64,000 nucleotides of DNA, taken from Oscheius tipulae (taxonomy: Eukaryota > Nematoda > Chromadorea > Rhabditida > Rhabditidae). Each line of letters starts with the position of its first letter. Position 1 is the first letter of the stretch. Position numbers and translations under genes: made by a program. Location: assembly GCA_037178975.1 (NCBI GenBank), contig JASJZH010000001.1:7858501-7922500 (forward strand), written 5' to 3'. Of the stretch, positions 1 through 9,363 are shown piece after piece. The notes beneath the pieces were generated by a model. That model was not told the origin of the DNA and ran no database searches. It was given only the letters and a program-made list of their open reading frames with translations.

Positions 1-45
1 TTATGTTACGAAACTGCCCCATTCCCCTCTGAAGTTCAATAGTCC

Positions 46-71
46 GAAGAGCGGCCTGCTCTCCGCTCTTC
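46..71. repeat. Short perfect inverted repeat
   Basis: Two 9-base arms (GAAGAGCGG and its complement) flank an 8-base loop, just upstream of the first membrane-protein gene. It could form a small hairpin in DNA or RNA. No function can be assigned. Confidence 0.5.
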
Positions 72-129
72 TTCTAATTAAGTTGCCCTCAGGCCCGTGA
101 ACGTAGTTATCGACTCCAAAGCATCCTTA

Positions 130-1370
130 ATGTCCCGACTATCGCCTCCCCCACCTTATTCTGAGGTTGAACCTGATCCTCCAGCTTATCCAGGAAATGA
201 AGAGGAACTGAGCTTTTCGCGAGAGCCCATCATTGGACCTACGGAGTATAAGGCAAGCAGATCCTGTCAGAAAGTAGTGTTGATATATTACTTTATCAAG
301 CTTGGCTGGGTGAGTATATAGAAAAGTTGATCAGAGCGTCATTTCATAGAAATTCCTGATCCCACTTCTCCTGTTCTTCTTCGACGTTCTACTCACATCG
401 AACTATCGCCGGAGTGTCAGCCGGCAGAGGACCGAAAATGATTGGAGAGCCTGTGGAGCAGGCTGTATTAGTGCCCTGGTCAATGGGATTCTTGTAGGGT
501 TCAATAGTTGACCACAGGTCTATGAAAACTGCAATATGCATAAGGTAAGCTGAAGTTTACTAATGAACTCAATTTAAGACAATCGCTCGTCACAGGTTCT
601 TATCCGAAAGCTACTGTTTCAAAGGACTCTTTCTGTTCTTTCTGGACATGACTCTCTTGACGCTTTGGATCTTCTTCGTTCTACCAATCGACATTGATCT
701 GGACATCGCCAACATGCTGCTAATCCTCATCCCCAACTTGATTTTGCTCCCATACAATTTAGTCGTTCTGCTGATTGTCCACTGTGTGGAATCGACTGAT
801 TACACAGTAGGGTTCTTCATAGACTCAAAACTGTTCAGCCTTTGAATGGAAACGGAAAATTTGGAGCCCTCCAAAAGCACCAAGAGACATCATCGCTGGC
901 AGAGTATCCTCTTTCAGTCAAAGAGTCTTCAGCCTTTCGAATTGTGATTCAAAACTGCGGACACGAGGTACACTGGAGAATAGACCGATTCAGTGCTGGT
1001 TTAGGCTTGGTCCAGTCCAATACTGATCGAGCGGGATGTTGCGTGGCGGACAAAAGGGAAAAAGGACATCTGGAAATGGAAGGTGAAAAAGTTTGAAATA
1101 CGATTCAAGCCACCCGATGAATTGGCACCTGGCAAGAGTTGGACGGTCAGTTAACTCAATTCCCATGTAGCCCCGTTCCAGTTGGTACCTGAGCCGTCAA
1201 TCGAACCGGGAGCAATTAGAATACACGGATTTAGAGCCTTCGGCTGGGACAAAGGACAGCTTGTAACAACTACATTGTCGAGGATTTTTGACGAGAGAGA
1301 GTTGGTCAAGATGGTAGAAGAGTACAGTAGGGAAGACGAAGAGATACCTCTCGTTGAAAATGATCGATAG
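130..1370 (+). CDS. Multi-pass membrane protein, tandem family copy A (unrecognised family)
   Basis: I do not recognise this family. The first exon begins at an ATG (130) and encodes a Pro-rich cytosolic-looking start (MSRLSPPPPYSEVEPDPPAY) ending in a PI-GPTEY motif, followed by hydrophobic segments split by short introns (about 350-410 and 640-805). The C-terminal part is hydrophilic: an AFRIVIQN motif (about 930-960), a segment starting AWSSPILIERDV after an intron ending near 1002, and a final exon from about 1180 with IRIHGFRAFGWDKGQ, stopping at TAG 1368-1370. Copy B downstream has the same order of segments and equivalent intron positions, which is the main evidence that both are real genes. 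Exon junctions between 309 and 640 are uncertain. One donor may be GC rather than GT (near 253). Confidence 0.6.
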
Positions 1371-1548
1371 GAATAAAAGTGTTTCGTTTTGACCGTCCAA
1401 AAAATATTATACCCGTTCCGCCCATACTACTTCACAGCAGTTTTTCGGGTTTAAAGCGTTATTTTTAGGGGATATGTTGTATTACAAAGTTCTAGAACTG
1501 AGCAAAGCGTAGCAAAGGGCTATAACAGATCCGGTCTGGTCCGAAATT

Positions 1549-1665
1549 CAGCGTGACTACCATTTTCGTTATCAAGGATACATTTTCCTGCCTTACGATA
1601 TTCTGCAAATTTGTAGATCTCATCGAACATCGAAAATGAAAAAAATGTCGTCTTCACCCCGAAAA
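1549..1665. repeat. Copy of the palindromic MITE-like repeat
   Basis: Contains the core GATATTCTGCAAATTTGTAGA (1598-1617), followed by an inverted GAACATCG and flanks with ATGTCGTCTTCACCCCGAAAA-like sequence. The same order of blocks is seen in the large palindrome at 59643-59790. It lies between membrane-protein copies A and B. Confidence 0.5.
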
Positions 1666-1876
1666 TTGCAATTTTAGGTATGCTGAATACGGACCGGACG
1701 CGCGCACAGGCCTGAGCAAGTCCTTCTGAGACGGTTCAGAAACCAGTGTTTCCCAACCCTACTTCCCAGTCCCGAGGCGCCTCGAATCGACGTCACAGCG
1801 CCTCTAAAAATATCTTCGGCGCTATTCGATTGCCTGCTCTCCCCAGGCTGTCCCGTTCGTTTTTCGTCAACTGTGA

Positions 1877-3281
1877 ATGTATCCCATTGCTTCTTCGAGA
1901 CACCTTGAAGCGGGGACGAATAGTCGTCGACCTATCAAGTCGGGACCCATCACCTACCCCGGATCTCCGAACTTTTTCGGGTTTATCATTTGCACCATCG
2001 CCTTCAAATACGTCCTGGCAAGTTATGTCCCGCAATTTGTACTTGAACAGTCTTAGGTGATGTACTGTTACTTTCTAGTAAAAACTGGATCATTGGAATA
2101 CAGCATTGCTTTTGTATTCCTATATATCGGCTTAATCATCTCCTTTGGATGGCCCTTTCTGTTCTTGAGGCCATCTTTCAGAGTGCGCTTACCTCTTTTC
2201 GATTTCACAAAAGTGATTCAGACAATTTCCAGTATGAAAGTTTGTCAGACAGGATATCTTGTCTGCGGAATGTTCCTCTTTATTTTGGTATCGCACTGGA
2301 CTACTACAATCAAAACGATTTAGGACACACTTTTTCTATTTGTAGTGCTAAGCTTGCACATCGTGTTTGGAACCAATTATTTCTTTGATTTGCCGCCTGG
2401 TGCTAAGCTCAACATTTATGCTATCATTCCCGTCACTTGTCTTCTTGTCGGGAATGGAATAGCAATTACAATGCTACACCATGTGGATGTTAGGGACTAC
2501 TCGGTGAGTTAAAAAATTCCTACCGTACTCTTTTGAAGAACGCCTATGCCTTTGGCACCTCATCTCAAGTCAAAAGCCACGGGGAAAATGGCTCAGTCGG
2601 TTAGCGCTATGACTACGAAACAATCCTGCGCGGGTTACAAATTTTCGTTTTTTTTTCACGACACGCTGGAAAAATACCTTCAAAAGGGTTTCGGCAGCAT
2701 AAGTTAGCGCCCAGAATTATTTCCTTGATTTCAGCCGATGGGTCATTCAAATCGCTACAATCTGGCCAAAAGTTCACAACGCTCTAATCGGCATAAAGTT
2801 TTCTCGATCAAAGAGTCCAACTCGTTCAGAATCGTTATAGAAAACAGTTCAGAACAGGTAGGATCTCTTTTTTTCAACGGTTTTAGGTTTGGTTTTAGCC
2901 ATGGGTAGAGCCTCTTGTTATTCAACGTGAGATTCGATGGGTCACTCGTCGTTCAAGAGGAAAGTATGATGAGGACATGGAGATTGTAAAGTTCTTCTTT
3001 TCCCCCAAAGAACCTCTTGAGCCAGGAGATGAATGGATAGTGAGATCTTCCTAATAGCCAAAATAATCATTGTTTAGTTTATCCCGGAAACTCACAGAGA
3101 AGAGGGAAGCCATCGAATTGGTGGTTTTAGATCTTTCGGAAGGGACAGAGGAGAACGAGTTCAGACCGTGGTCATGAAATATGCTCATTGGGAAGAGTTG
3201 GAACGGCTTGAGGAAAACTACACTTATATTGGTAACGTCAGTACTGCGTTTACGATGCGCTACGGAAGATATGAGTCTTGA
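1877..3281 (+). CDS. Multi-pass membrane protein, tandem family copy B (unrecognised family)
   Basis: Paralogue of copy A. From the ATG at 1877 the frame encodes a short N-terminus containing RRPIKSGPITYPG, then a hydrophobic segment (FGFIICTIAFKYVLASY), further hydrophobic segments at about 2100-2160 and 2320-2500 (ending MLHHVDVRDYS at a GTGAGT donor), and a hydrophilic C-terminal domain. The C-terminal domain has NSFRIVIENSSEQ, PWVEPLVIQREIRWVTRR and HRIGGFRSFGRDRGE, each matching a block in copy A. The stop is TGA 3279-3281. About four membrane segments plus a C-terminal soluble domain are predicted. The intron after SSEQ carries two possible acceptors (near 2885 and 2899). A tRNA-like sequence sits in an intron near 2.6 kb. 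Function is unknown. Confidence 0.6.
2581..2656 (+). repeat. tRNA-like Pol III sequence (A box, B box, T run)
   Basis: TGGCTCAGTCGGTTAGCGC resembles a tRNA D-arm/A box. GGGTTACAAATTT about 30 nt later resembles a B box. A run of nine or more T residues follows, as in a Pol III terminator. I could not fold a proper anticodon arm, so this is more likely a tRNA-derived repeat or pseudogene than a working tRNA. It lies in an intron of copy B. Confidence 0.45.
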
Positions 3282-3379
3282 AAATGACTAAAAATTATCT
3301 GCATTGCACATATCGAACTAAATATGTTCAGTCTACTGTAACATTTGTCAATACTGCCTTCAGAGCAAAATGAACTCAC

Positions 3380-3817
3380 GATTAGGAAGAGCAGAAAACC
3401 CCAGTTGAAGATGCCTCCTTCCTTGATCGTAAACCTCTCGATCGTCTGAACATTTTTCATTGGGGATGTTCTGAACATCGCTTGCCAAATGCTGCTTGTA
3501 GGTCAAGTATCCCAAGGGCCAGACATTGAAGGCCAAGATGAGATAGGTGAAGAACAAGAAGAGACAGAAGTTGCAGCTGGAACAACCGATACAATTTGTT
3601 AGAGAGAACGCTCCAGCTATCATTAGCTTCTGTAAGTAGAAAAATGTCGCTCCTTCTGAAAAGGACAGACCGTGAAGAATTGAAAGATCATGTAGCCCCA
3701 GACAAGGGTTGACAAGAGACCATGACTAGAGTATTGTGTTGGTCCAGAAGTGATTGGACGGGGTGTATAGATGTTGATGTCTTCTATCTGGTCGATGGAA
3801 TCTGGACCACGTTCCAT
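3380..3817 (-). CDS. Truncated third copy (C) of the membrane-protein family
   Basis: On the minus strand an ATG at 3817 opens a frame with acidic MERGPDSIDQIEDINIYT, then RPITSGPTQYSS, the same PI-SGP-Y signature that precedes the first membrane segment in copies A and B. Membrane segments follow (GLLSTLVWGYMIFQFF; CLFLFFTYLILAFNVWPL; NWGFLLFLI). The last recognisable exon ends at a GTGAGT donor (3379), but no exon matching the FRIVI/GGFRSFG C-terminal domain is found before copy B ends at 3281 on the other strand. The copy therefore looks truncated or a pseudogene. One internal intron may use a GC donor (GCAAGC, near 3490). Confidence 0.45.
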
Positions 3818-4023
3818 TTGGAGAAGGTGTCGGAATAGCGGTAGGAGGAATTTGAAATGGGATATGGGTGGAGATCTTGAATGTCGCGAGCTATGGAAGA
3901 TGATTCCAAATGAATGAGAAGGGCCATATTTATTCGAAATCAGCACACAAACTAACGTACATTGGCTTGAGACCGAAGTTTTGGACAACTGTAACTATTT
4001 TCTCAGGCCAGCAGTGAATCTTC

Positions 4024-4141
4024 TTACGACAGGTCAGTTTGAGACCGGCGCAGTTGCAAACAGAGTACCTCCTCCCGGAGTTTTACGGTTTCCTCTTCGA
4101 GATAGTCACTCAACTTTTCCAAGTCCTCTTCCACGAGTAAG
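4024..4141 (-). CDS. Possible C-terminal exon remnant, coiled-coil-like
   Basis: After an acceptor (TTTTTCAG) at 4142, one minus-strand frame reads a charged, helical stretch (EEDLEKLSDYLEEE, then TVKLREEVLCLQLRR) to a TAA at 4024-4026. No upstream exon is visible because the retrotransposon begins within about 100 nt. It may be the end of a gene cut off by that insertion, or a chance frame. Confidence 0.3.
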
Positions 4142-4242
4142 CTGAAAAATAGTAAGAGTGAATGACAGGAAACATACTAAGGACTATTCCTCGGTCTCAG
4201 GACGTGGCAGCGATTCTCTGTAACAGGAGCTGTCATTGTTTT

Positions 4243-4609
4243 CTGATTTTCCGAGGTGCAGGTTACCGAACATTCAAGATAAACGAAATGCCGGACAAAC
4301 TGTATAGCTTGTCCTGTTAAGCGTAGATCTCCCTCGTAGGCATTGGTCATCGCGAAAGTTTTGCGATGATTGATTTCGAGCCCAATCCTACGGCTTCCTT
4401 GTTCCAGTTCAGTCACCATCCGCTGCACAGATCTGGTGACTGAACTGGAACAAGGAAGCCGTAGGATTGGGCTCGAAATCAATCATCGCAAAACTTTCGC
4501 GATGACCAATGCCTACGAGGGAGATCTACGCTTAACAGGACAAGCTATACAGTTTGTCCGGCATTTCGTTTATCTTGGATGTTCGGTAACCTGCACCTCG
4601 GAAAATCAG
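4243..4609. repeat. Nearly perfect 175-nt inverted repeat (foldback) at the retroelement 5' end
   Basis: Bases 4243-4417 are the reverse complement of 4435-4609, with one mismatch noticed by eye and a 17-nt spacer. Both arms come from the reverse-transcriptase coding region of the adjacent element, so the same segment is present in both orientations head to head. Confidence 0.85.
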
Positions 4610-5210
4610 GAGCTGTCCCGTCGGATCGGAGCGTCTTGGGCAGCCTTCAATCGCCACCGTCTCTTCCTCACCAAGAGAAATGTCCCGATGAAGATGAAAC
4701 GACGAGTGTACCTGACCTGCGTCGTCCCAAGTTTGCTGTATGGATGCGAAATCTGGAGTCTTCGCACAGAAGATCGAGCCAAACTTGCAGCCCTACAACG
4801 ACGGCAGGAAAGGGCCATGCTCAGTATCACACTTCGGGATCGTGTGAGGAATGAGGAGGTGAGAAGAAGAACAGAACTACCGAATGTTCTGGACTTGGCA
4901 TGGACGAGGAAGCTGAAATGGGCGAGAAAAGTGGCCGAGATGGAAGGAGGAAGTTGGTCGAAAGCGATGACGGAATGGGTTCCTCTAGATCAGCGACGAA
5001 CTCTAGGGAGACCGTGCATGAGATGGGAAGATGAGCTGAAGAAAGCCTGTGGTCGCCTCGGACGAACTCCAACCACGTGGATGCGACAGGCAAGAGAGGG
5101 AGGCGAAGAATGGGTTCGCGCTATGGGAGCGGCAAGGGAGCCCTGACATGATAGCAACCCCTTGATTCCGACAATAAATTGTAAAATTGTAAATTGTTTT
5201 CCTATCCATC
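4243..5210 (+). mobile_element. 5'-truncated RTE-like non-LTR retrotransposon
   Basis: The frame 4435-5146 encodes the C-terminal part of a non-LTR reverse transcriptase: a GLEINHRKT block, FVYLGCSVT, then VVPSLLYGCEIWSL and a basic C-terminal region with LGRPCMRWEDELKKA. This order is typical of RTE/BovB-like endonuclease-reverse transcriptases common in nematodes and other invertebrates. The endonuclease domain and the YxDD catalytic core are absent, so it is 5' truncated and cannot be autonomous. The frame ends at a TGA near 5146. Past it, 5170-5200 has short tandem units (AAATTGT/AAAATTGT), as RTE-type elements often carry at the 3' end instead of poly(A). The 5' edge is the foldback. I could not identify target-site duplications. 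Confidence 0.8.
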
Positions 5211-5289
5211 GTCTTTCTTATCTTTCATATTCCAGTGGTCTTAGCAGGATCCCTTGTGAGAACCATTACAACGATGTTTTAGTTATTTG

Positions 5290-6099
5290 TTCTCAACAAG
5301 GAGTTCAATAAGAACCGAGCTTTCTTCATAATGATCCTCATCGGCCTTCTTGAATTACCAGTTGTTTCTCCAAATCTTCGGTAGTCTCATTCTAATTTTG
5401 GACTGTTTCTGGGGTCTGTCTATGACGGAGTAAGACAATTTGATCTTTAATGCTAATTGTTACAGTTCTACTGAGGAGTCCTGTTCAGTTTGTGGGACGC
5501 TACCTTATCCTGACTCTTCTCCTGGCCTACAGCAGATTCGCAGTCATTGTGATGAACGACTATCCTCGGGCGAACAGCTCACTGATCTATTATGTGAGTG
5601 TTAAACTGGGGAAAGTATATTATTTTACGATTCAGTACATGTTCTTCAAGGTGACTCGGACAGCTCAGAAGACAAAAATGCAAAAGTTCAGAGCAAGAGC
5701 CAGACGATACGAAAATAATGGAAACTTCGAGTCTTCATTGTAAGCTTGTTTTTCATCCTGGCATCGACTACTTTCGATGTCATTCCCAACTGTCTCCTAG
5801 GTGACTCACTACTTATTTTCTATATCCTGAAAGTGAAATGGCAGTTGGTGAACATGGTAAACTGTGTGGTCTATATGATCTTCTATATGTTTGTTCATGG
5901 AGTATACAAAACGTTAAAGCTTTCAGGAGAATTCGAGGAACTTACGTCAACTTTTGGAGGATGGGATCTCTCAACGAGAAACAGAAAAGGAGTGTGGCTG
6001 TTGTGGTTTTTATGTAAAAACTATAATTCTTCAAAACAAAGGCTGACAAACTTGAAAGCTCAGACTTTAAAGCGCTTCTATATAATGATGGACAAATAA
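5290..6099 (+). CDS. Seven-transmembrane chemoreceptor-like protein (partial model)
   Basis: A series of hydrophobic exons separated by short introns: NKEFNKNRAFFIMILIGLLE, then LFLQIFGSLILILDCFWGL, then VGRYLILTLLLAYSRFAVI followed by NDYPRANSSLIYY at a GTGAGT donor, and later LLGDSLLIFYILKVKWQL and NCVVYMIFYMFVHGVYKTL. The NK-F-x-N-x-A start before a membrane helix and the SRF after the third resemble nematode serpentine chemoreceptors (Srt/Srx-like superfamily). I cannot place it in a family with certainty. The start is not identified and some junctions are unclear, so a decayed gene is possible. It sits directly downstream of the retrotransposon. Confidence 0.4.
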
Positions 6100-6591
6100 T
6101 AAAGGTTCATTGCAAAAAACCGAATACAAATTATAAACAACCTTGTGCGGGCAAACTACGTTGTCCGGAAGTTGCGTTGTTCAGAAAGAGTTATTGCCTA
6201 AGGTCAACTTTGGGTGCGCTCTAGAACTTTTTTTGTCGCAGTGGACCTACTGGCAGTCTTTTGTTACTCCAAAGCGGCAATGCAAACTGAATGCAAAGGA
6301 TGGCAAAGCCATCGGAGACGGTTGGTTTGACTCTATTAAACAACAGCGCCGGGTAACGGATGAGTAAGTGGCTAATTTAAACAATTCAATCGGCTGAATC
6401 TACAAAAGAACCAGAGATATAGTTTATTATTGATGTTTTAGAAGTGTTATTTCAGGAAGTGGTCTCTCCGTTTTCACAGTATTGTTCGTTGTTTCAAGGT
6501 TAATAAACAGGCGCCCTCATTCGAATGCTATCCTTCTCCGAAATCCTGTAACAAGTCATTCTTCTTCCTAACGCTAAGTAAGCTCAAAAAC
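6100..6591. other. Intergenic, no recognisable feature
   Basis: Between the 7TM-like gene and the 3' end of the GPCR on the other strand. Only short frames without recognisable protein similarity are present. Confidence 0.5.
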
Positions 6592-8355
6592 TCACGAGGT
6601 AGCATAAGTCCGTCTACTGCTATTGCTATTGGAATCGTTGCTCGAAAATTCCATGGTCGTGTTGGTCATCTTCAAGTAGATCCTTCCAACGAAACTTGTG
6701 TAAATGATGATTTTGCAAGTGCGACGGAATTTTTTCGAGAAAAATACGAAGACAAAGAAGTTGGAAGAACAGTCGAGTTCGGACAGAAAGTCGTTGTAGA
6801 CGTAGAAGATTCCAATGTAAGGCCCAGCAAAGTTATCACTTCCAATCAGCTGAAAGCCATGAGTATGAGAACTTCGAAAGACAGTTTTACTAGTCGAAGT
6901 AGGCCGAGAAGGGCGGGAATTACAGAACAAATGAGACTCTTAGCGATTATGGCCACTAGGAGGACGTTGGCGCGCAACTCTTTACTGAAAGTTTGATGTA
7001 CTGTACACTCGTTCAAAAACTCCCACTTTCTTCTTCTGACTTCATCCGTATAAGTGCCACTGCTTTCAGCTAAGAGAGCTCTCCTATAAGAAGACTTTAG
7101 AATTCATATGGTAAAAACAAAACCTTGCTGTGAACTCCCGCTTCAAAGCCAGAGAGAGCCTAGCAGACATGAGGCACATCAGGATACCTGGCAGTACAGA
7201 TACGAACACGTCGTTGAAGACGACTCTATAGGAAAACCAGTAGAAAGTACTCTTCGATAGTTCGGTTCTGGCTGGAATAAACTGGCAGGTTCCATTTTGG
7301 CTTTCCGCTACTCGAATCTGAATTTTACGAGCTATAAAGGCGAGTGTCCGGCTACGAAACATTTTGGCGCGACTCTGCCGTATTTCGTGCGGCAGTTCAA
7401 AATTTCTTTTGATTGCAAACCTCCAAGAAAAATATTTCTGTCGGCTATTGTCGACGTTTGTAGTTCTTATTGTGTTAAAAGACTACTCTATACTCATGTG
7501 GACAAATTACGTACAAGAAAAAGAGGATGAAATAGAATTGGACTGTAAAAAAGAAACGAGTAAATCTCTAAAGTATCAGCATTTAGCTGTTTCTGACCAT
7601 TTTTCTTCTCTGTTTGGTTTGGCCTCAGTCATCTTATCGCGTTCATTGTGATAAGTAGCATACGAGAGCTGAAAGCCTACGGCAAAATCATGAGTTACAG
7701 TTCGTGGTCGGTCCTCAGAGAAGGAACTCGTAAGCTTTTCATCGGATAAGACTAATAACCTGAAGCTGACATGACTCACCTCAAAAACCTTTGGAATCGC
7801 AAATATCAACGCAAAGATTGAAATCAAAACCATGACCTTCTTGACTTTACTGAAAATGTAGATTGCCCGTGTTTGCGGCAAAACTACCTCTTGGTGCCGA
7901 TGACTCGATGTCTGATCGGATGGCAAAGAGCGAGAAATCGATCCACCGTCAAAGCCAGAAGAACCCACGTGGTCCCTGTTGTGGCGGCTGTGCTACCAAA
8001 GGAGATGGCTTGATACACTGGGAAGAATTTTTCTGAACGTAAAATTCTGAAGAGACCGTCTATAGACCGACCTGATGGAATAACACAGCCGGTAAAGTAA
8101 ATGGGAATTGCGTGAAGAAGTATGTGCAGTAAAACCGAGTTGTGCCAGATGGTCAGTGTTATCTGAAACTGGAATTAATACAAAATATATCACATCTACC
8201 AAGTAGCAGTGAATTGCAGGCGTGTGTCCTTTGTCACCTTTCCTCAAGACGTATATGCTCAGCATATTAAGGATAAGTCCGGCTGTTACAACCACTATTG
8301 CCACATAACTGTTTAAGAATACGGCGAAATGACGGATAGCATCCTTAGCAGACAT
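6592..8355 (-). CDS. Class A GPCR, neuropeptide (FMRFamide-receptor-like)
   Basis: The start is the ATG at 8355, one base after a TTACAG acceptor. TM1 has GLILNMLSIYVL. The following exon reads ITLTIWHNSVLLHILL (TM2), then TM3 ends ALTVDRFLALCHPIRHR, a DRF version of the DRY motif typical of peptide receptors. Later come KVMVLISIFALIFAIPKV (TM4), an extracellular NGTCQF cysteine, FVSVLPGILMCLMSARL (TM5), NVLLVAIIAKSLICSVIPA (TM6) and a TM7 with SSNFFVFVFFSKKFR, close to the NFxIY...GKKFR pattern of FMRFamide-type receptors. The stop is TGA at 6592-6594. Introns are short. The TM2 aspartate common in class A receptors is not visible. It probably sits in the plasma membrane and couples a neuropeptide to G proteins; the ligand cannot be told. 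Confidence 0.75.
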
Positions 8356-9363
8356 TCTGTAAGGAAATCTGTTGGTAAAAAAGGAAGTGAGAGCGACTAA
8401 ACTACTATCATTCAGCAAAATCTCAAAACGATACCATCTACCAGAAAAGTTGAACAGAGAAGACAACGTTCAAGTAGTCGACTCTTTAAAGAAATGCCAA
8501 GGGAACTGGTCTGATCAATCGACTTTCTCCTCTGCCAAGAGATCCCGGTTGCTTTCGACATCTTGTATCAGAGCGGCGTGACGAAACTGACAATGGAAAA
8601 TAAAAAATTCTACTGTGCCTTTTTCAATTTGTAGATGCTATGACGGCCTGCACCGGATACATCACCGTTGCTCTCTCTCTGCTGCCTAGATGGAAGTGAA
8701 GGTGAACTTTCTATCCAAATCAACGGCAGAGATCCTTGGAGAGCTCCGTGAGTCAAGCTTCTGCGAGGTCTTGCGACACCGACCGTCGCGGAGGCTTCCT
8801 GAGAGGCTAGTTCACGGGGCATGACGTTCCAAACCTGCCCAACCTTTTCTAAGAACGTCTTCACCTTCGTAGCAAGTTACTACCAATTTACCAATGTACG
8901 AGAGGATAGAAGCCTAGGTTGGGTCATGGCGATGATCGAGCTTGGGACCCTTTTATTATATAGCGCTGGCGCCACCTGTCATTGCCCTATCCAGCCGCTG
9001 CCTAGATAACACAATTAAATTTCTGGGCCAAAAAAGCTTCCTGAACCTTTTTGTTTTCAATTAGCTCCTTCATCAGGCCGTTGCGTGTCAACTGACAAGA
9101 GCTAGCCTAAAGGTTAAATTGAATAACTTTATTATCTCATGCTTCCTTATATACAAGTATCAAGGGTTTGCAGAAAAAAAAACTGATAGGACAAGCTATA
9201 AACTTATAAAATCTCGACTAGCTGTGTCGCATCGGGAAGTCTCAATATCTCTTTCTTTGAGGGGAAGACACTGTGTATGAAAAGGCAATAGAAATTTAAC
9301 TGAAGGTCTTCAACTGAAGATATCTTCAAATTGAGCAGTTTTCTTTAAAGATTAAGGCGAGGC
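8356..9363. other. Intergenic, repeat-bearing
   Basis: Upstream of the GPCR start and downstream of the tensin stop. It holds one copy of a dispersed repeat (8815-8945). Otherwise I see no gene. Confidence 0.5.
8815..8945. repeat. Dispersed repeat, copy 1 (partner at 46503-46650)
   Basis: Shares an ordered series of blocks with 46503-46650: GGG-CATGA-CGTT-CAAA, a TGCCCAA block, then TTCGTAGCAA..TACTACCAATTTAC, and GGATAGAAGC..GGTTGGGTC. The two copies are diverged but collinear over about 130 nt. Confidence 0.6.
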
